Assembly (NCBI RefSeq): GCF_001894865.1
Contig: NZ_BCXA01000006.1
Coordinates: 62,001-126,000 of the forward strand
Direction of reading: 5' to 3'
Source of the DNA: Rhodococcus maanshanensis NBRC 100610
Lineage (GTDB): Bacteria > Actinomycetota > Actinomycetes > Mycobacteriales > Mycobacteriaceae
DNA: 64,000 nucleotides
In this document: positions 30,331-40,716 of the stretch, one piece after another
Layout: every line of letters begins with the position of its first letter
Numbering within the stretch: the first letter of the stretch is position 1
Program-made: the position numbers and the translations under genes
Notes under the pieces: model-generated
Seen by the model: only the letters and a program-made list of their open reading frames with translations
Databases searched by the model: none
What the model was told of the DNA's origin: nothing

Positions 30331-33300
30331 TGCGGCCCGTCCTCCTCCGTCGACACCACGGAGATCACGGCCAGCAGGTCGCCGCCCTCGACCTGCTGCA
30401 CGGGGGTGATCGCGAGCCTGCTCACGACGCCACCGCGGGTGGCGGTGATCGCCGCCTCCATCTTCATCGCCTCGATCGTCGCGACGGTGTCGCCAGCGGC
30501 GACCTTCTGCCCCTCCGCCACGACGAGGGTGACGACGCCCGCGAACGGCGCGGCCACGTGGCCCGGGTTGCCCCTGTCCGCCTTCTCCGCGGCGGGGATC
30601 TCGCTGGCGATCGAGCGGTCACGCACCGACACCGGCCGCAGCTGGCCGTTGAGGATGCACATCACCGTGCGCATGCCGCGCTCGTCGGGCTCGGAGATCG
30701 CCTCGAGTCCGATGAGCAGCTCGACACCGGGAGCCAGCGCGACCCGGTGCTCCTCGCCGCGCCGCAGGCCGTAGAAGAACTGGTTCGCCGACAGCCGCGA
30801 GGTGTCGCCGTACTTCTCGCGGTGCTCGAGGAACTCGCGGGTCGGTCCGGGGAACAGCAGCCGGTTGAGGGTGCCGCGGCGCTCGGCCGGAGAACCGTCG
30901 AGTCCGGCCTGGTCGTCCGCGGTCAGGGGCGTCTCGGGCTTCGCCTCGCCACGGCCCTCGAGCGCCCTGGTCCGGAACGGCTCCGGCCAGCCGCCTGCCG
31001 GGCTGCCCAGTTCGCCGCGCAGGAACCCGATCACCGACTCCGGGATGTCGTATCCGGCGGGGTTCTCCGCGAATTCGTCCGTCGACACACCCGAGCCGAC
31101 GAGGTGCAGCGCCAGGTCGCCGACCACCTTGGAGGACGGGGTCACCTTCACCAGGCGACCGAGCATCCGGTCCGCAGCCGCGTACTTCGCCTCGACCTCC
31201 TCGAACTGGTCCCCCAGCCCGAGCGCGATTGCCTGCTGGCGCAGGTTCGACAGCTGACCGCCGGGGATCTCGTGCGTGTAGACGCGGCCGGTGGGTGCCG
31301 GTAGCCCGGACTCGAACGGCGCGTACACCTTTCGCAGCGCCTCCCAGTACGGCTCGAGGTCGCACACGGCCTGCAGATCCAGGCCGGTGTCCCGCGACGA
31401 GTGGGCGGTGGCCGCGACGATCGCCGACAACGCGGGCTGACTGGTGGTGCCCGCCAGCGCCGCGCTCGCGCCGTCGACGGCGTCGGCTCCCGCCTGCCAC
31501 GCCGCCAGGTAGGTGGCCAGCTGGCCGCCGGGGGTGTCGTGGGTGTGCACGTGCACGGGCAGGTCGAAGTTGCTGCGCAACGCCGACACCAGCTTGGCGG
31601 CCGCCGGGGCACGCAGTAGTCCGGCCATGTCCTTGATGGCCAGCACGTGGGCGCCCGCGTCCACGATCTGCTCGGCCAGCTTCAGGTAGTAGTCGAGGGT
31701 GTAGAGGTCCTCGTTCGGGTTCGACAGGTCACCGGTGTAGCTCATCGCGACCTCGGCGACAGCGGTGCCGGTCTCGCGGACCGCGTCGATGGCAGGCCGC
31801 ATCTGGTCGACGTTGTTGAGCGCGTCGAAGATCCGGAAGATGTCAACGCCCGTCGAGGTGGCCTCGCGCACGAACGCGCGGGTGACCGACTCGGGGTATG
31901 GCGTGTAGCCGACGGTGTTGCGGCCGCGCAGCAGCATCTGCAGGCAGATGTTCGGCATCGCCTCGCGCAGAGCGGCCAGCCGCTCCCATGGGTCCTCGTG
32001 CAGGAAGCGGAGCGCGACGTCATAGGTCGCGCCGCCCCATGCCTCCACCGACAGCAGTTCGGGCGTCATCCGGGCGACGTGACCGGCGACGTCGAGCAGG
32101 CCGCCGGTGCGCACCCGGGTCGCCAGCAGGGACTGGTGCGCGTCGCGGAAGGTGGTGTCGGTGACACCGAGCGCGTCCTGCGCTCGCAGCGCGGCGGCGA
32201 AGCCCTCGGGTCCGAGCTCGACCAGTCGCTGCTTCGAGCCTGCGGGCGGCGGCGTGGTCAGGTCGATCTTGGGCAGCTTGTCGCGCGCGTAGACGGTGGT
32301 GGGGCGCTCGCCGTGCGGCTTGTTGACGGTCACGTCGGCGAGGTAGGTCAGGATCTTGGTGCCGCGGTCGGCGGACGCCCTCGAGGTCAGCAGCGCCGGG
32401 CGCTCCTCGATGAACGAGGTCGTCACGTTGCCTGCGCGGAAGTCGGGGTCGTCGAGGACGGCCTGCAGGAACGGGATGTTCGTGGCAACGCCGCGGATCC
32501 GGAACTCGGTCACCGCCCGACGCGCCCGCGCCACGGCCGCGGGCAGGTCCCGGCCGCGACAGGTGAGCTTGACGAGCATCGAGTCGAAGTAGGCGCCGAC
32601 CTCGGCGCCCAGGTTCGCGCCGCCGTCGAGGCGCACACCGGCACCGCCGGGCGTGCGGTAGGCGGTGATCCGGCCGGTGTCGGGACGGAATCCGTTGGCC
32701 GGGTCCTCCGTGGTGATGCGGAGCTGCAGCGCCGCGCCGCGGAGCTTGATCGACTCCTGGGCCAGCCCCAGGTCGGCCAGCGTCTCGCCGGAGGCGATCC
32801 GGAGCTGCGCCTGCACCAGGTCCACGTCCGTCACCTCCTCGGTGACGGTGTGCTCGACCTGGATGCGCGGGTTCATCTCGATGAACACGTGGTTGCCGCG
32901 GGTGTCGAGGAGGAACTCCACCGTGCCAGCGCAGCTGTAGTTGATCTCCTTGGCGAAGGCGACAGCGTCGGCGCAGATCCGCGCGCGCAGCTCCTCCGGC
33001 AGGTTCGGCGCGGGCGCCAGCTCGATCACCTTCTGGTGCCGTCGCTGCACGCTGCAGTCGCGCTCGAACAGGTGGATCACGTTGCCCTGACCGTCGGCCA
33101 GGATCTGCACCTCGATGTGCCGCGGGTCGACGACGGCCTGCTCCAGGAACACGGTGGCGTCACCGAAGGCGGACTCCGCCTCGCGGGCCGCGGCTTCGAT
33201 CGCCTCACGCAACTGGGCGGGCTCGGCGACCCGGCGCATGCCGCGACCACCGCCACCGGCGACCGCCTTGACGAACAGCGGGAACTGCATGGACTCGGCG

Positions 33301-33740
33301 GCCGCGAGCAGCTCGTCCACGTCGGCGGACGGCTCCGACGAGGCGAGCACGGGGAGACCTGCCGCCTTCGCGGCGGCGATCGCGCGGGCCTTGTTGCCGG
33401 TGAGCTCGAGCACCTCCGCGGACGGTCCGACGAAGGTGATGCCCTCTGCGGCGCAGGCCGCGGCGAGGTCCGGGTTCTCGGAGAGGAAACCGTAACCGGG
33501 GTAGATGGCGTCGGCGCCGGACTTCTTCGCCGCCGCGACGATCTCGGCGATCGACAGGTAGGCCCGGACCGGGTGCCCCTCCTCCCCGATCTGGTAACTC
33601 TCGTCGGCCTTCAGACGGTGGACCGAGTTGCGGTCCTCGTACGGAAAGACAGCTACGGTCCCCGCGCCCAGCTCGTAGGAGGCACGGAATGCCCTGATCG
33701 CGATTTCCCCGCGATTGGCAACCAAAACTTTAGAGAACAT
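30327..33740 (-). CDS. pyc: Pyruvate carboxylase
   Basis: This 1137-residue anaplerotic enzyme carboxylates pyruvate to oxaloacetate. The biotin carboxylase domain (1-450) has GGGGRGMRRV and EMNPRIQVEHTVTEE. The carboxyltransferase domain starts near TTFRDAHQSLLATRVRT (about 530) with IKDMAGLL and HTHDTPGG. The C-terminal biotinyl domain has EAMKMEAAI with the modified lysine. The length is normal for single-chain Pyc. A good -10 region and a short palindrome precede it, so it has its own promoter and leads the operon with rsmD and coaD. Confidence 0.98.
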   Translation of the reverse strand: MFSKVLVANRGEIAIRAFRASYELGAGTVAVFPYEDRNSVHRLKADESYQIGEEGHPVRAYLSIAEIVAAAKKSGADAIYPGYGFLSENPDLAAACAAEGITFVGPSAEVLELTGNKARAIAAAKAAGLPVLASSEPSADVDELLAAAESMQFPLFVKAVAGGGGRGMRRVAEPAQLREAIEAAAREAESAFGDATVFLEQAVVDPRHIEVQILADGQGNVIHLFERDCSVQRRHQKVIELAPAPNLPEELRARICADAVAFAKEINYSCAGTVEFLLDTRGNHVFIEMNPRIQVEHTVTEEVTDVDLVQAQLRIASGETLADLGLAQESIKLRGAALQLRITTEDPANGFRPDTGRITAYRTPGGAGVRLDGGANLGAEVGAYFDSMLVKLTCRGRDLPAAVARARRAVTEFRIRGVATNIPFLQAVLDDPDFRAGNVTTSFIEERPALLTSRASADRGTKILTYLADVTVNKPHGERPTTVYARDKLPKIDLTTPPPAGSKQRLVELGPEGFAAALRAQDALGVTDTTFRDAHQSLLATRVRTGGLLDVAGHVARMTPELLSVEAWGGATYDVALRFLHEDPWERLAALREAMPNICLQMLLRGRNTVGYTPYPESVTRAFVREATSTGVDIFRIFDALNNVDQMRPAIDAVRETGTAVAEVAMSYTGDLSNPNEDLYTLDYYLKLAEQIVDAGAHVLAIKDMAGLLRAPAAAKLVSALRSNFDLPVHVHTHDTPGGQLATYLAAWQAGADAVDGASAALAGTTSQPALSAIVAATAHSSRDTGLDLQAVCDLEPYWEALRKVYAPFESGLPAPTGRVYTHEIPGGQLSNLRQQAIALGLGDQFEEVEAKYAAADRMLGRLVKVTPSSKVVGDLALHLVGSGVSTDEFAENPAGYDIPESVIGFLRGELGSPAGGWPEPFRTRALEGRGEAKPETPLTADDQAGLDGSPAERRGTLNRLLFPGPTREFLEHREKYGDTSRLSANQFFYGLRRGEEHRVALAPGVELLIGLEAISEPDERGMRTVMCILNGQLRPVSVRDRSIASEIPAAEKADRGNPGHVAAPFAGVVTLVVAEGQKVAAGDTVATIEAMKMEAAITATRGGVVSRLAITPVQQVEGGDLLAVISVVSTEEDGPQ

Positions 33741-33793
33741 TGCTGAAAATTACCCTTGCTCTCGTACCGCTCGCCGGACGGTGTCCTAGCATC

Positions 33794-33806
33794 CGGGAAA
33801 TTCCCG
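33794..33806. promoter_or_regulatory. Palindrome upstream of pyc
   Basis: CGGGAA-A-TTCCCG is a perfect 13-base palindrome about 55 bases before the pyc start. It is a plausible operator for an unidentified carbon-metabolism regulator. The rest of the pyc-metE gap from about 33807 to 33960 shows nothing else I can support. Confidence 0.3.
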
Positions 33807-33983
33807 CATACTCGACCCGCTGTAACGATGCAGTACGCTACCGGCCGCCGCCTCACAGCAACACGGCACCCGCCGTGAACTGCGGATTCATCTGATTCTC
33901 GACCGCTTTCGCAGGGTTCGCAGACGGGCCGAACGGCGGGCGAATGCCCCCGCAGCGAGCTGCTGGGCCGGTCTCGTTCCGCC

Positions 33984-33989
33984 TATACT
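33984..33989 (+). promoter_or_regulatory. -10 element of the metE riboswitch transcript
   Basis: TATACT lies just before the start of the cobalamin riboswitch, placing the transcription start near 33996. The -35 (around 33961, TGCTGG) is weak. Confidence 0.5.
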
Positions 33990-34004
33990 CGGCGGTGCAA
34001 TCGG

Positions 34005-34262
34005 TCCGCCCGGTGTGGTCGTGAGGAGCCCCGAAGTCCGCGCCCGGCGTCGAAGCACGTCTCCCTGTCTATGAGGAGAGGGGTGTGAGAGGGAACCCGG
34101 TGAGAATCCGGGACTGTCCCGCAGCGGTATGCAGGAACGACCGCCGTCACCACGCACTGGACTCATGTCTGGGAAGCGACGGCCACTAGGACCGGTGTCG
34201 ATCACCGGGCGCCTGCGAGTCCGAAGACCTGCCGACTGCGTCGGGCACGCCGTGCCCGACGG
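34005..34262 (+). ncRNA. Cobalamin (adenosylcobalamin) riboswitch controlling metE
   Basis: The 5' leader holds the conserved aptamer core: GAGGGAACCCGGTGAGAATC followed by CGGGACTGTCCCGCAGCGG at 34089-34128. The B12 box AGTCCGAAGACCTGCC lies at 34218-34233. A perfect hairpin at 34239-34261 directly follows and probably belongs to the expression platform. It sits before metE, the B12-independent methionine synthase, a classic target: high cobalamin switches metE off so that MetH is used. The boundaries are approximate. Confidence 0.93.
34239..34261 (+). promoter_or_regulatory. Expression-platform hairpin after the B12 box
   Basis: CGTCGGGCACG is followed after one base by its exact reverse complement, giving a 9-10 bp stem just downstream of the aptamer. 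No T-run follows. It may act as a stem-only terminator or help position a downstream sequester stem; the metE ribosome site (GGAG) is about 130 bases further on. Confidence 0.5.
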
Positions 34263-34397
34263 TCCACCGCCTCGTGGAATGGGCGAGTTGATCGGATCGG
34301 TGCTCACGGCTGCCCCCATGCGGGCACAAACAGGGCTCGGTCCGTGTTCTCGCCTGCCGGTGGTGGCCACCCACGCTGTCAGCAACTGGAGAACACC

Positions 34398-36665
34398 GTG
34401 ACATCCATCTTCACCGCAACCGTGCTGGGCTCCCCGCGCATCGGTCCCCGCCGCGAACTCAAGAAGGCCGTCGAGTCCTTCTGGGCCGGCACGCTCGACG
34501 CTCCCGCGCTCGGCGCCGTCGCGCGAGAGCTGCGCAGACAGAGCTGGACCGATCTGCGCGACGCCGGGATCGATTCCGTTCCCGTCAACGTCTTCTCGTA
34601 CTACGACCAGATGCTCGACACCGCCGCGATGCTCGGCGCCCTGCCGGATCGGGTCGCAGGCGAATCGACGGCGCTCGATCGCTATTTCGCTGCCGCTCGC
34701 GGCACCGCCACCGTCACCCCGCTCGAGATGACGAAGTGGTTCGACACCAACTATCACTACCTGGTCCCCGAGATCAGCCCCTCGACCCGGTTCACCCTCG
34801 ACCCGTCGAAGGTGCTGGGCGAGGTGGAGGAGGCGCAGGCGCTCGGCATCGCGGCGCGACCGGTGCTGATCGGACCGGTCACCTTCCTGCTCCTGTCGAA
34901 GGCGATCGACTCCGAGTCGTCGCTCCTCTCGCGGGTCGGGGAACTGCTCCCGCTGTACGCCGAGCTGCTCGGGCGGCTGGCGGACGCGGGCGTCGAGTGG
35001 GTCCAGATCGACGAGCCGGCGCTGGTCGCCGATCGCACGGAATCCGAGATCGCGACCGCGGGCGAGGTCTATCGGGCGCTGTCCGCGATCGAGCACCGGC
35101 CCGCGATACTGCTCGCCTCCTACTTCGGCGACCTCGGCGCCGCGCTGCCCACGCTCGCGAAGACCGGCGTCGAGGGACTGGCGGTCGACCTCGTCGCAGG
35201 CGATCCGGGGGCACTGGCCGCGATCCCCGAACTCGCGGGCAAACACCTCGTCGCCGGGATCGTGGACGGCAGGAACGTCTGGCGCAACGACCTGACCGAA
35301 TCGCTGACGACCCTCGAAACCCTGCGCGGGAGTGCTCGTTCGATCGCGGTCTCCACCTCCTGCTCCCTGCTGCACGTGCCGTACTCGCTCGCGAGCGAGA
35401 CCGGACTCGACGACTCGCTGGGATCCTGGCTGGCCTTCGGATCCGAGAAGATGCGCGAGGTGACCGCCCTCGCGACCGGCCTGCTGTCCGGCCGCGATGC
35501 CGTCGCCGCGGAACTGGCTGGGGCGGCGGCCGCCCTGGCCTCCCGGGCGGCCGATCCGCGGCTGCACGACCGGGCGATCCGCGAGCGGCTCGCCACCCTG
35601 AAGGCGTCCGACGACGGACGGCGTCCCGCCGCGGAGCGTCGCGAGGTGCAGGCGGCCGTCCTGCCGCTGCCGCTGCTGCCCACCACCACGATCGGCTCCT
35701 ACCCGCAGACGACCGCGATCCGGGTGGCCAGGGCCGCGCTGCGGAAGGGCGAGATCGACGAGGCCGAGTACCTGCGCCGGATGCGCGGCGAGGTGGCCGA
35801 TGTCATCGCCCTTCAGGAACGGCTGGGTCTGGACGTGCTGGTGCACGGCGAGCCCGAACGCAATGACATGGTGCAGTACTTCGCCGAACAGCTCGACGGA
35901 TTCTTCGCCACTGCCGACGGCTGGGTGCAGTCCTACGGGACCCGCTGCGTGCGACCGCCGATCCTGTTCGGCGACGTCCGCAGGCCGCGCCCGATGACGG
36001 TCGAGTGGACCTCGTACGCCCAGTCACTGACGGCCAAGCCGGTCAAGGGCATGCTCACCGGGCCGGTCACCATCCTGGCGTGGTCGTTCGTCCGCGACGA
36101 CCAGCCGCTGTCCGAGTCGGCCGACCAGGTGGCTCTCGCGATCCGCGAGGAGACCGTCGACCTGGAGGCGGCGGGAGCGCAGGTGGTGCAGGTGGACGAA
36201 CCCGCGCTGCGTGAGCTGTTGCCGCTGCGGGCGGCGGATCAACCCGCCTACCTGGACTGGTCGGTCGGCGCGTTCCGGCTGGCCACCTCCGGGGTCGCCG
36301 ATGCGACCGCGGTCCACACCCACCTGTGTTACTCGGAGTTCGGCGAGGTGATCGGAGCGATCGCCGGTCTGGACGCCGACGTCACCTCCATCGAGGCGGC
36401 GCGCTCGCACATGGAGGTCCTCGACGATCTCAACGCGGTCGGGTTCGATCTCGGTGTCGGCCCTGGCGTCTACGACATCCACTCCCCCAGGGTGCCCTCG
36501 GTCGGCGAGATCGCCGACTCGTTGCGGGCCGCGCTGAAGACGGTTCCTGCGGAACGGCTCTGGGTCAACCCCGACTGCGGCCTGAAGACCCGCGGCCGGG
36601 CCGAGGTCGAGGCGTCCCTGCACAACCTGGTCGCCGCGACCGAGCTGGTCCGGGCCGAGCTGTAA
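34398..36665 (+). CDS. metE: Cobalamin-independent methionine synthase
   Basis: The 755-residue enzyme transfers the methyl group of 5-methyltetrahydropteroyl-triglutamate to homocysteine. The N-terminal half starts [19 protein letters not shown], and the C-terminal catalytic half starts near [13 protein letters not shown]. The zinc ligands are visible in [12 protein letters not shown] and [11 protein letters not shown]. The GTG at 34398 has GGAG at seven bases. A cobalamin riboswitch precedes it. It is convergent with prpR, with a shared terminator between them. Confidence 0.98.
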   Translation: MTSIFTATVLGSPRIGPRRELKKAVESFWAGTLDAPALGAVARELRRQSWTDLRDAGIDSVPVNVFSYYDQMLDTAAMLGALPDRVAGESTALDRYFAAARGTATVTPLEMTKWFDTNYHYLVPEISPSTRFTLDPSKVLGEVEEAQALGIAARPVLIGPVTFLLLSKAIDSESSLLSRVGELLPLYAELLGRLADAGVEWVQIDEPALVADRTESEIATAGEVYRALSAIEHRPAILLASYFGDLGAALPTLAKTGVEGLAVDLVAGDPGALAAIPELAGKHLVAGIVDGRNVWRNDLTESLTTLETLRGSARSIAVSTSCSLLHVPYSLASETGLDDSLGSWLAFGSEKMREVTALATGLLSGRDAVAAELAGAAAALASRAADPRLHDRAIRERLATLKASDDGRRPAAERREVQAAVLPLPLLPTTTIGSYPQTTAIRVARAALRKGEIDEAEYLRRMRGEVADVIALQERLGLDVLVHGEPERNDMVQYFAEQLDGFFATADGWVQSYGTRCVRPPILFGDVRRPRPMTVEWTSYAQSLTAKPVKGMLTGPVTILAWSFVRDDQPLSESADQVALAIREETVDLEAAGAQVVQVDEPALRELLPLRAADQPAYLDWSVGAFRLATSGVADATAVHTHLCYSEFGEVIGAIAGLDADVTSIEAARSHMEVLDDLNAVGFDLGVGPGVYDIHSPRVPSVGEIADSLRAALKTVPAERLWVNPDCGLKTRGRAEVEASLHNLVAATELVRAEL

Positions 36666-36671
36666 GCACCG

Positions 36672-36711
36672 AGCCGCACCCGCGCTCGCCACGGCGGGCG
36701 CGGGTGCGGCT
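36672..36711. terminator. Bidirectional terminator between metE and prpR
   Basis: The arms at 36672-36685 and 36698-36711 are perfectly complementary over 14 GC-rich bases with a 12-base loop. It starts seven bases past the metE stop and overlaps the prpR stop, so it can serve both converging genes. Confidence 0.7.
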
Positions 36712-38131
36712 ACGTGTGCGGGTACGGCAGGTGGCCGCTGCTGTTCTCGTTCACCAGGACCGACCGCCCCAACTGTGGGAAGGCCCGTTGCGCGCACGCG
36801 GGGCGGTCGCACACCTTGCACCCGGCGCCGATCGGCACGATCGTCGCAGGATCGTCGGTCTGGATGCCGCGCGAGTACACCATCCGATCGGCGTAGGCGA
36901 TGTCGCAGCCGAGCCCGATCGCGAAATTGCGTTCGGGCGCCAGGTATCCCAGGCCGCCGCTGTGCGTGGTCCTGGCCACCCACAGATAGGTGCGCCCGTC
37001 GGGCATCTTCGCCACCTGCGTGTGGATCCGGCCGGGATTGGCAAAGGCCTCGTGGACCACCCACAGCGGGCAACTCCCACCAACCCGGGAGAAATGAAAG
37101 GCAGTGGCGGACTGCCGTTTGGAGATGTTCCCTGCGCGATCGGTGCGGACGAAGAAGAACGGCACCCCGCGCTGACGGTGCCGCTGCAGCGTGGACAACC
37201 GGTGGCAGATGGTCTCGAAGCCGACCTCGAACTTCATGCCGAGCAGGTCGATGTCGTATCGCAGCGATTCGGCCGCGTCCAGGAACAGGCTGTACGGCAG
37301 GACCAGCGCTCCCGCGAAGTAGTGCGCCAACCCGATCCGCGTGAGCGCGGCGGATTCGGCGCTCAGCGAATCATCCTCCGCCACAATCGAGTCGATCGTC
37401 TCGGCCTGCGTCAGGAAGGCCAACTGCATCGCGATCTGGAAGGCGCGCTGACCCACCGTGAGCCGCCGAGCGAGTGTGAGGGTCGACCTTTCCGGGTCGT
37501 AGAAGCGCTTCGGGCCCAATTGATCCGGTTCATCGGTCCGGATACGGACCGTGACGCCGTGCCGATCGCGCATCAGCCTCGCGAGCTGCAGATCGAGCGC
37601 GCCGATGGTCAGCTCGTTTCGGGTGAACATCTGCTCCGCGGCGTCATCGAGCCGGGCGATGTGGTTGCGGCGATCGTAGAAGAAGTCGCGAACCTCCTCG
37701 TAGGGCATCGGAACGCGCGCGGACCCGGCCTGCGACTCCCCTGACAGCTGCGCCGAGAACTGGTCCAGTTGATCGTTCGCCGCATGCAGGCGGCGGTGCA
37801 GCGTCACCAGGGTTCGGCCAACCGCGGGCATCCGGGCGACCAGCTCGTCGAGCTCCGCGAGCGAGACGTCGCCGGACTCGGACGTCTCCGCCAGCGCCTG
37901 GTGGACATCGGCGACCAGGCGGGCATCGGAGTCCGCCGCGAAGAACTGGACGTCGAGATCGAACTCGGAGTTGAGCTTGAGGAGCACCGGCACCGTGAGC
38001 GGGCGCTGATCGTTCTCGAGCTGATTGACGTAGCTCGGCGAGAGCCCGAGCGTCTTCGCCAGCGCGAGCTGCGACAGGTGACGCTCCTCGCGGAGCCGTC
38101 GCAACCGGGCTCCTGCGTACATCTTCTTCAT
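36710..38131 (-). CDS. prpR: Short-chain fatty acyl regulator PrpR (XRE family, RamB/MccR type)
   Basis: This 473-residue regulator has an N-terminal XRE helix-turn-helix ([20 protein letters not shown] with [15 protein letters not shown]). The middle is an IrrE/ImmA-like domain, and the C-terminal short-chain acyl domain has a cysteine cluster ([17 protein letters not shown]) that in M. tuberculosis PrpR binds an iron-sulfur cluster. The family activates methylcitrate-cycle genes with propionyl/acyl-CoA as signal. The ATG at 38131 has GAGGAG at nine bases. It is divergent from prpDBC, its expected target. Confidence 0.92.
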   Translation of the reverse strand: MKKMYAGARLRRLREERHLSQLALAKTLGLSPSYVNQLENDQRPLTVPVLLKLNSEFDLDVQFFAADSDARLVADVHQALAETSESGDVSLAELDELVARMPAVGRTLVTLHRRLHAANDQLDQFSAQLSGESQAGSARVPMPYEEVRDFFYDRRNHIARLDDAAEQMFTRNELTIGALDLQLARLMRDRHGVTVRIRTDEPDQLGPKRFYDPERSTLTLARRLTVGQRAFQIAMQLAFLTQAETIDSIVAEDDSLSAESAALTRIGLAHYFAGALVLPYSLFLDAAESLRYDIDLLGMKFEVGFETICHRLSTLQRHRQRGVPFFFVRTDRAGNISKRQSATAFHFSRVGGSCPLWVVHEAFANPGRIHTQVAKMPDGRTYLWVARTTHSGGLGYLAPERNFAIGLGCDIAYADRMVYSRGIQTDDPATIVPIGAGCKVCDRPACAQRAFPQLGRSVLVNENSSGHLPYPHT

Positions 38132-38237
38132 CGGACCACTCCTCACTGGCCACTGAGACTACCGCCCACGAATTCACAAGATTCGCAAGAACTGCAGCCG
38201 CCTCACGCAGAAATAGGCAAGTGCAACGTATTTCATG

Positions 38238-38253
38238 CGCATTGCCCAATGCG
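38238..38253. promoter_or_regulatory. Palindrome in the prpR-prpD divergent promoter
   Basis: CGCATTG-CC-CAATGCG is a perfect 7-2-7 inverted repeat, 43 bases before the prpD start. Related GCAA/TTGC fragments (ATTCGCAAG at about 38182, GGCAAGTGCAACG at about 38215) lie nearby. PrpR or another regulator may bind. Confidence 0.45.
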
Positions 38254-38296
38254 TAGCGTGCGAATGAGAAGCAGCAGGCATCACGACGGAGGATTG

Positions 38297-39799
38297 ATGA
38301 AGACACATCTCGTACGCACACACCGGTCCGCGGAGGAGTTCCCCAAGCCCGAGCACCTGGCCTGGAGGATCGCCGAGGTCGCCACCGACGCGGTCGAGGT
38401 CCCCGCCGCCACCTCCGAGATGATCGTCAACCGGATCATCGACAACGCGGCCGTCGCGGCCGCCTCGCTCGTGCGCCGCCCCGTCGCGAACGCGCGCGCC
38501 CAGGCACAGTCGCACCCGTACAGCCCCGGGTCGAGCGTGTTCGGGGTGGCCGGTACTTACGCGCCCGAGTGGGCCGCCTGGGCCAACGGCGTCGCTGTCC
38601 GTGAGCTCGACTTCCACGACACCTTCCTTGCCGCCGAGTACTCGCACCCCGGCGACAACATCCCGCCGATCCTCGCCGTCGCCCAGCACGCGGGTCGTAG
38701 CGGCGCCGATCTGATCCGCGGGCTGGCAACGGGCTACGAGATCCAGGTCGACCTGGTGCGCGCGATCTGCCTGCACGAGCACAAGATTGACCACGTCGCC
38801 CACCTCGGCCCCTCCGCCGCAGCCGGCATCGGGACCCTGCTGGGCCTGGACACCGAGACGGTGTACCAGGCCGTCGGCCAGGCGCTGCACACCACCACCG
38901 CGACGCGTCAGTCCCGCAAGGGCGAGATCTCCAGCTGGAAGGCGTACGCACCAGCGTTCGCCGGGAAGATGGCCGTCGAGGCCGTGGACCGCGCGATGCG
39001 TGGCGAGGGCGCACCGTCGCCGATCTGGGAGGGTGAGGACGGCGTCATCGCCTGGCTGCTCGGCGGGCCGAAGGTCGAGTACCGGGTTCCGCTGCCCGGC
39101 CCCGGCGAGGCCAAGCGCGCGATCCTGGACACCTACACCAAGGAACACTCCGCGGAGTACCAGAGCCAGGCCCCGATCGACCTGGCCCGCCGGATGCGTG
39201 GCCGGATCGGCGATCTGGACCAGATCGCCTCGATCGTCCTGCACACGAGCCACCACACGCACGTGGTGATCGGCACCGGCTCGAACGATCCGCAGAAGTT
39301 CGACCCCACCGCGTCCCGCGAGACCCTGGACCACTCGGTGATGTACATCTTCGCCGTCGCCCTGCAGGACGGCACCTGGCATCACGAGCGCTCGTACGCG
39401 CCCGAGCGCGCGCAGCGCCAGGACACGATCGAGCTGTGGCAGAAGATCTCCACGGCCGAGGACCCGGAGTGGACCCGCCGCTACCACTCGACCGACCCGG
39501 ACGAGAAGGCGTTCGGCGCCCGCGCCGAGGTGACGCTCAAGAGCGGCGAGGTGATCGTCGACGAGCTCGCGATCGCGGACGCACATCCGTTGGGCGCCCG
39601 CCCCTTCGCGCGGGACCAGTACATCGCCAAGTTCCGCACCCTCGCCGAGGGCATCGTCGCCCCGGCCGAGCAGGACCGCTTCCTGGAGGCGGCGCAGCGC
39701 ACCCCCGAACTGGGGTCCGGCGAGCTGAACCAGCTCACGTTCACCGTCGCCGACGACGTGCTCGCTCGTGCGCCGAAGTCGCCGAAGGGGCTGTTCTGA
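38297..39799 (+). CDS. prpD: 2-methylcitrate dehydratase
   Basis: This 500-residue MmgE/PrpD-family enzyme dehydrates 2-methylcitrate in propionyl-CoA breakdown. It has the family blocks [45 protein letters not shown] and [11 protein letters not shown]. The ATG at 38297 follows GGAGG at five bases. It begins the prpDBC operon; its stop TGA shares its A with the prpB ATG. Confidence 0.97.
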   Translation: MKTHLVRTHRSAEEFPKPEHLAWRIAEVATDAVEVPAATSEMIVNRIIDNAAVAAASLVRRPVANARAQAQSHPYSPGSSVFGVAGTYAPEWAAWANGVAVRELDFHDTFLAAEYSHPGDNIPPILAVAQHAGRSGADLIRGLATGYEIQVDLVRAICLHEHKIDHVAHLGPSAAAGIGTLLGLDTETVYQAVGQALHTTTATRQSRKGEISSWKAYAPAFAGKMAVEAVDRAMRGEGAPSPIWEGEDGVIAWLLGGPKVEYRVPLPGPGEAKRAILDTYTKEHSAEYQSQAPIDLARRMRGRIGDLDQIASIVLHTSHHTHVVIGTGSNDPQKFDPTASRETLDHSVMYIFAVALQDGTWHHERSYAPERAQRQDTIELWQKISTAEDPEWTRRYHSTDPDEKAFGARAEVTLKSGEVIVDELAIADAHPLGARPFARDQYIAKFRTLAEGIVAPAEQDRFLEAAQRTPELGSGELNQLTFTVADDVLARAPKSPKGLF

Positions 39800-40716
39800 T
39801 GTCGGGACTGCTCGCCGCCGCCACCTCCGCGTCCGACAAGCGGATCGCGTTTCGGCGCGGCCTCACGTCGGGTTCGATTCAGCGCCTGCCGGGGGCGTTC
39901 AATCCCCTGGTCGCCAAGCTGATCCAGGAGATCGGCTTCGAGGGCGTCTACGTCTCCGGCGCCGTCGTCTCCGCCGACCTCGCGCTGCCCGACATCGGGC
40001 TGACCACCCTGACCGAGGTGGCCGAGCGCGGCAGGCAGATCGCCCGGGTCACCGATCTGCCCGTGCTGATCGACGCGGACACCGGGTTCGGCGAGCCGAT
40101 GAGCGCGGCCCGCACCGTCACGGTGCTCGAGGACGCCGGGATCGCGGGCTGCCACCTCGAGGACCAGGTCAACCCCAAGCGGTGCGGACACCTCGACGGC
40201 AAGGCCGTGGTGCCGACAGCCGAGATGGTGCGACGCCTGCGCGCGGCGGTCTCGGCTCGCCGGGACCCGACCTTCGTGATCTGCGCCCGCACCGACGCGG
40301 CGGGCATCAACGGAATCGACGACGCGATCGAGCGGGCCAAGGCCTACGCGGACGCGGGCGCCGACCTGATCTTCACCGAGGCTTTGCACACCGAGGCCGA
40401 GTTCGAGAAGTTCCGCGCGGCCTTGGATATCCCGTTGCTGGCGAACATGACCGAATTCGGCAAGTCGGAACTCATTTCGGCGAGGACCCTCGAGGACATC
40501 GGCTTCAACGCCGTGATCTACCCGGTGACCACGCTGCGGCTGGCGATGTTCGCGGCCGAGCAGGGTCTCCGCGAGATCCACGCCGAGGGAACACAGTCCG
40601 GGCTGCTCGAGAAGATGCAGCACCGTAGCCGGCTCTACGAACTGCTCGAGTACGAGCGCTACAACGAATTCGACAGCGGCATCTTCAACTTCCGAATTGA
40701 GGAGAGTGGCTCATGA
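39799..40716 (+). CDS. prpB: 2-methylisocitrate lyase
   Basis: This 305-residue isocitrate lyase superfamily enzyme splits 2-methylisocitrate to pyruvate and succinate. It has DADTGFGEPMSAA, the PrpB active-site loop PKRCGHLDGK, ICARTDAAG and MTEFGKSELIS. It starts inside the prpD stop and overlaps prpC by four bases. M. tuberculosis lacks prpB and uses Icl1 instead, so this organism has a dedicated lyase. Confidence 0.97.
   Translation: MSGLLAAATSASDKRIAFRRGLTSGSIQRLPGAFNPLVAKLIQEIGFEGVYVSGAVVSADLALPDIGLTTLTEVAERGRQIARVTDLPVLIDADTGFGEPMSAARTVTVLEDAGIAGCHLEDQVNPKRCGHLDGKAVVPTAEMVRRLRAAVSARRDPTFVICARTDAAGINGIDDAIERAKAYADAGADLIFTEALHTEAEFEKFRAALDIPLLANMTEFGKSELISARTLEDIGFNAVIYPVTTLRLAMFAAEQGLREIHAEGTQSGLLEKMQHRSRLYELLEYERYNEFDSGIFNFRIEESGS

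Noticed and set aside
31647-33746. A 699-codon open frame opposite pyc
   Set aside because: Shadow of the pyruvate carboxylase codon pattern; no independent start signal or domain.
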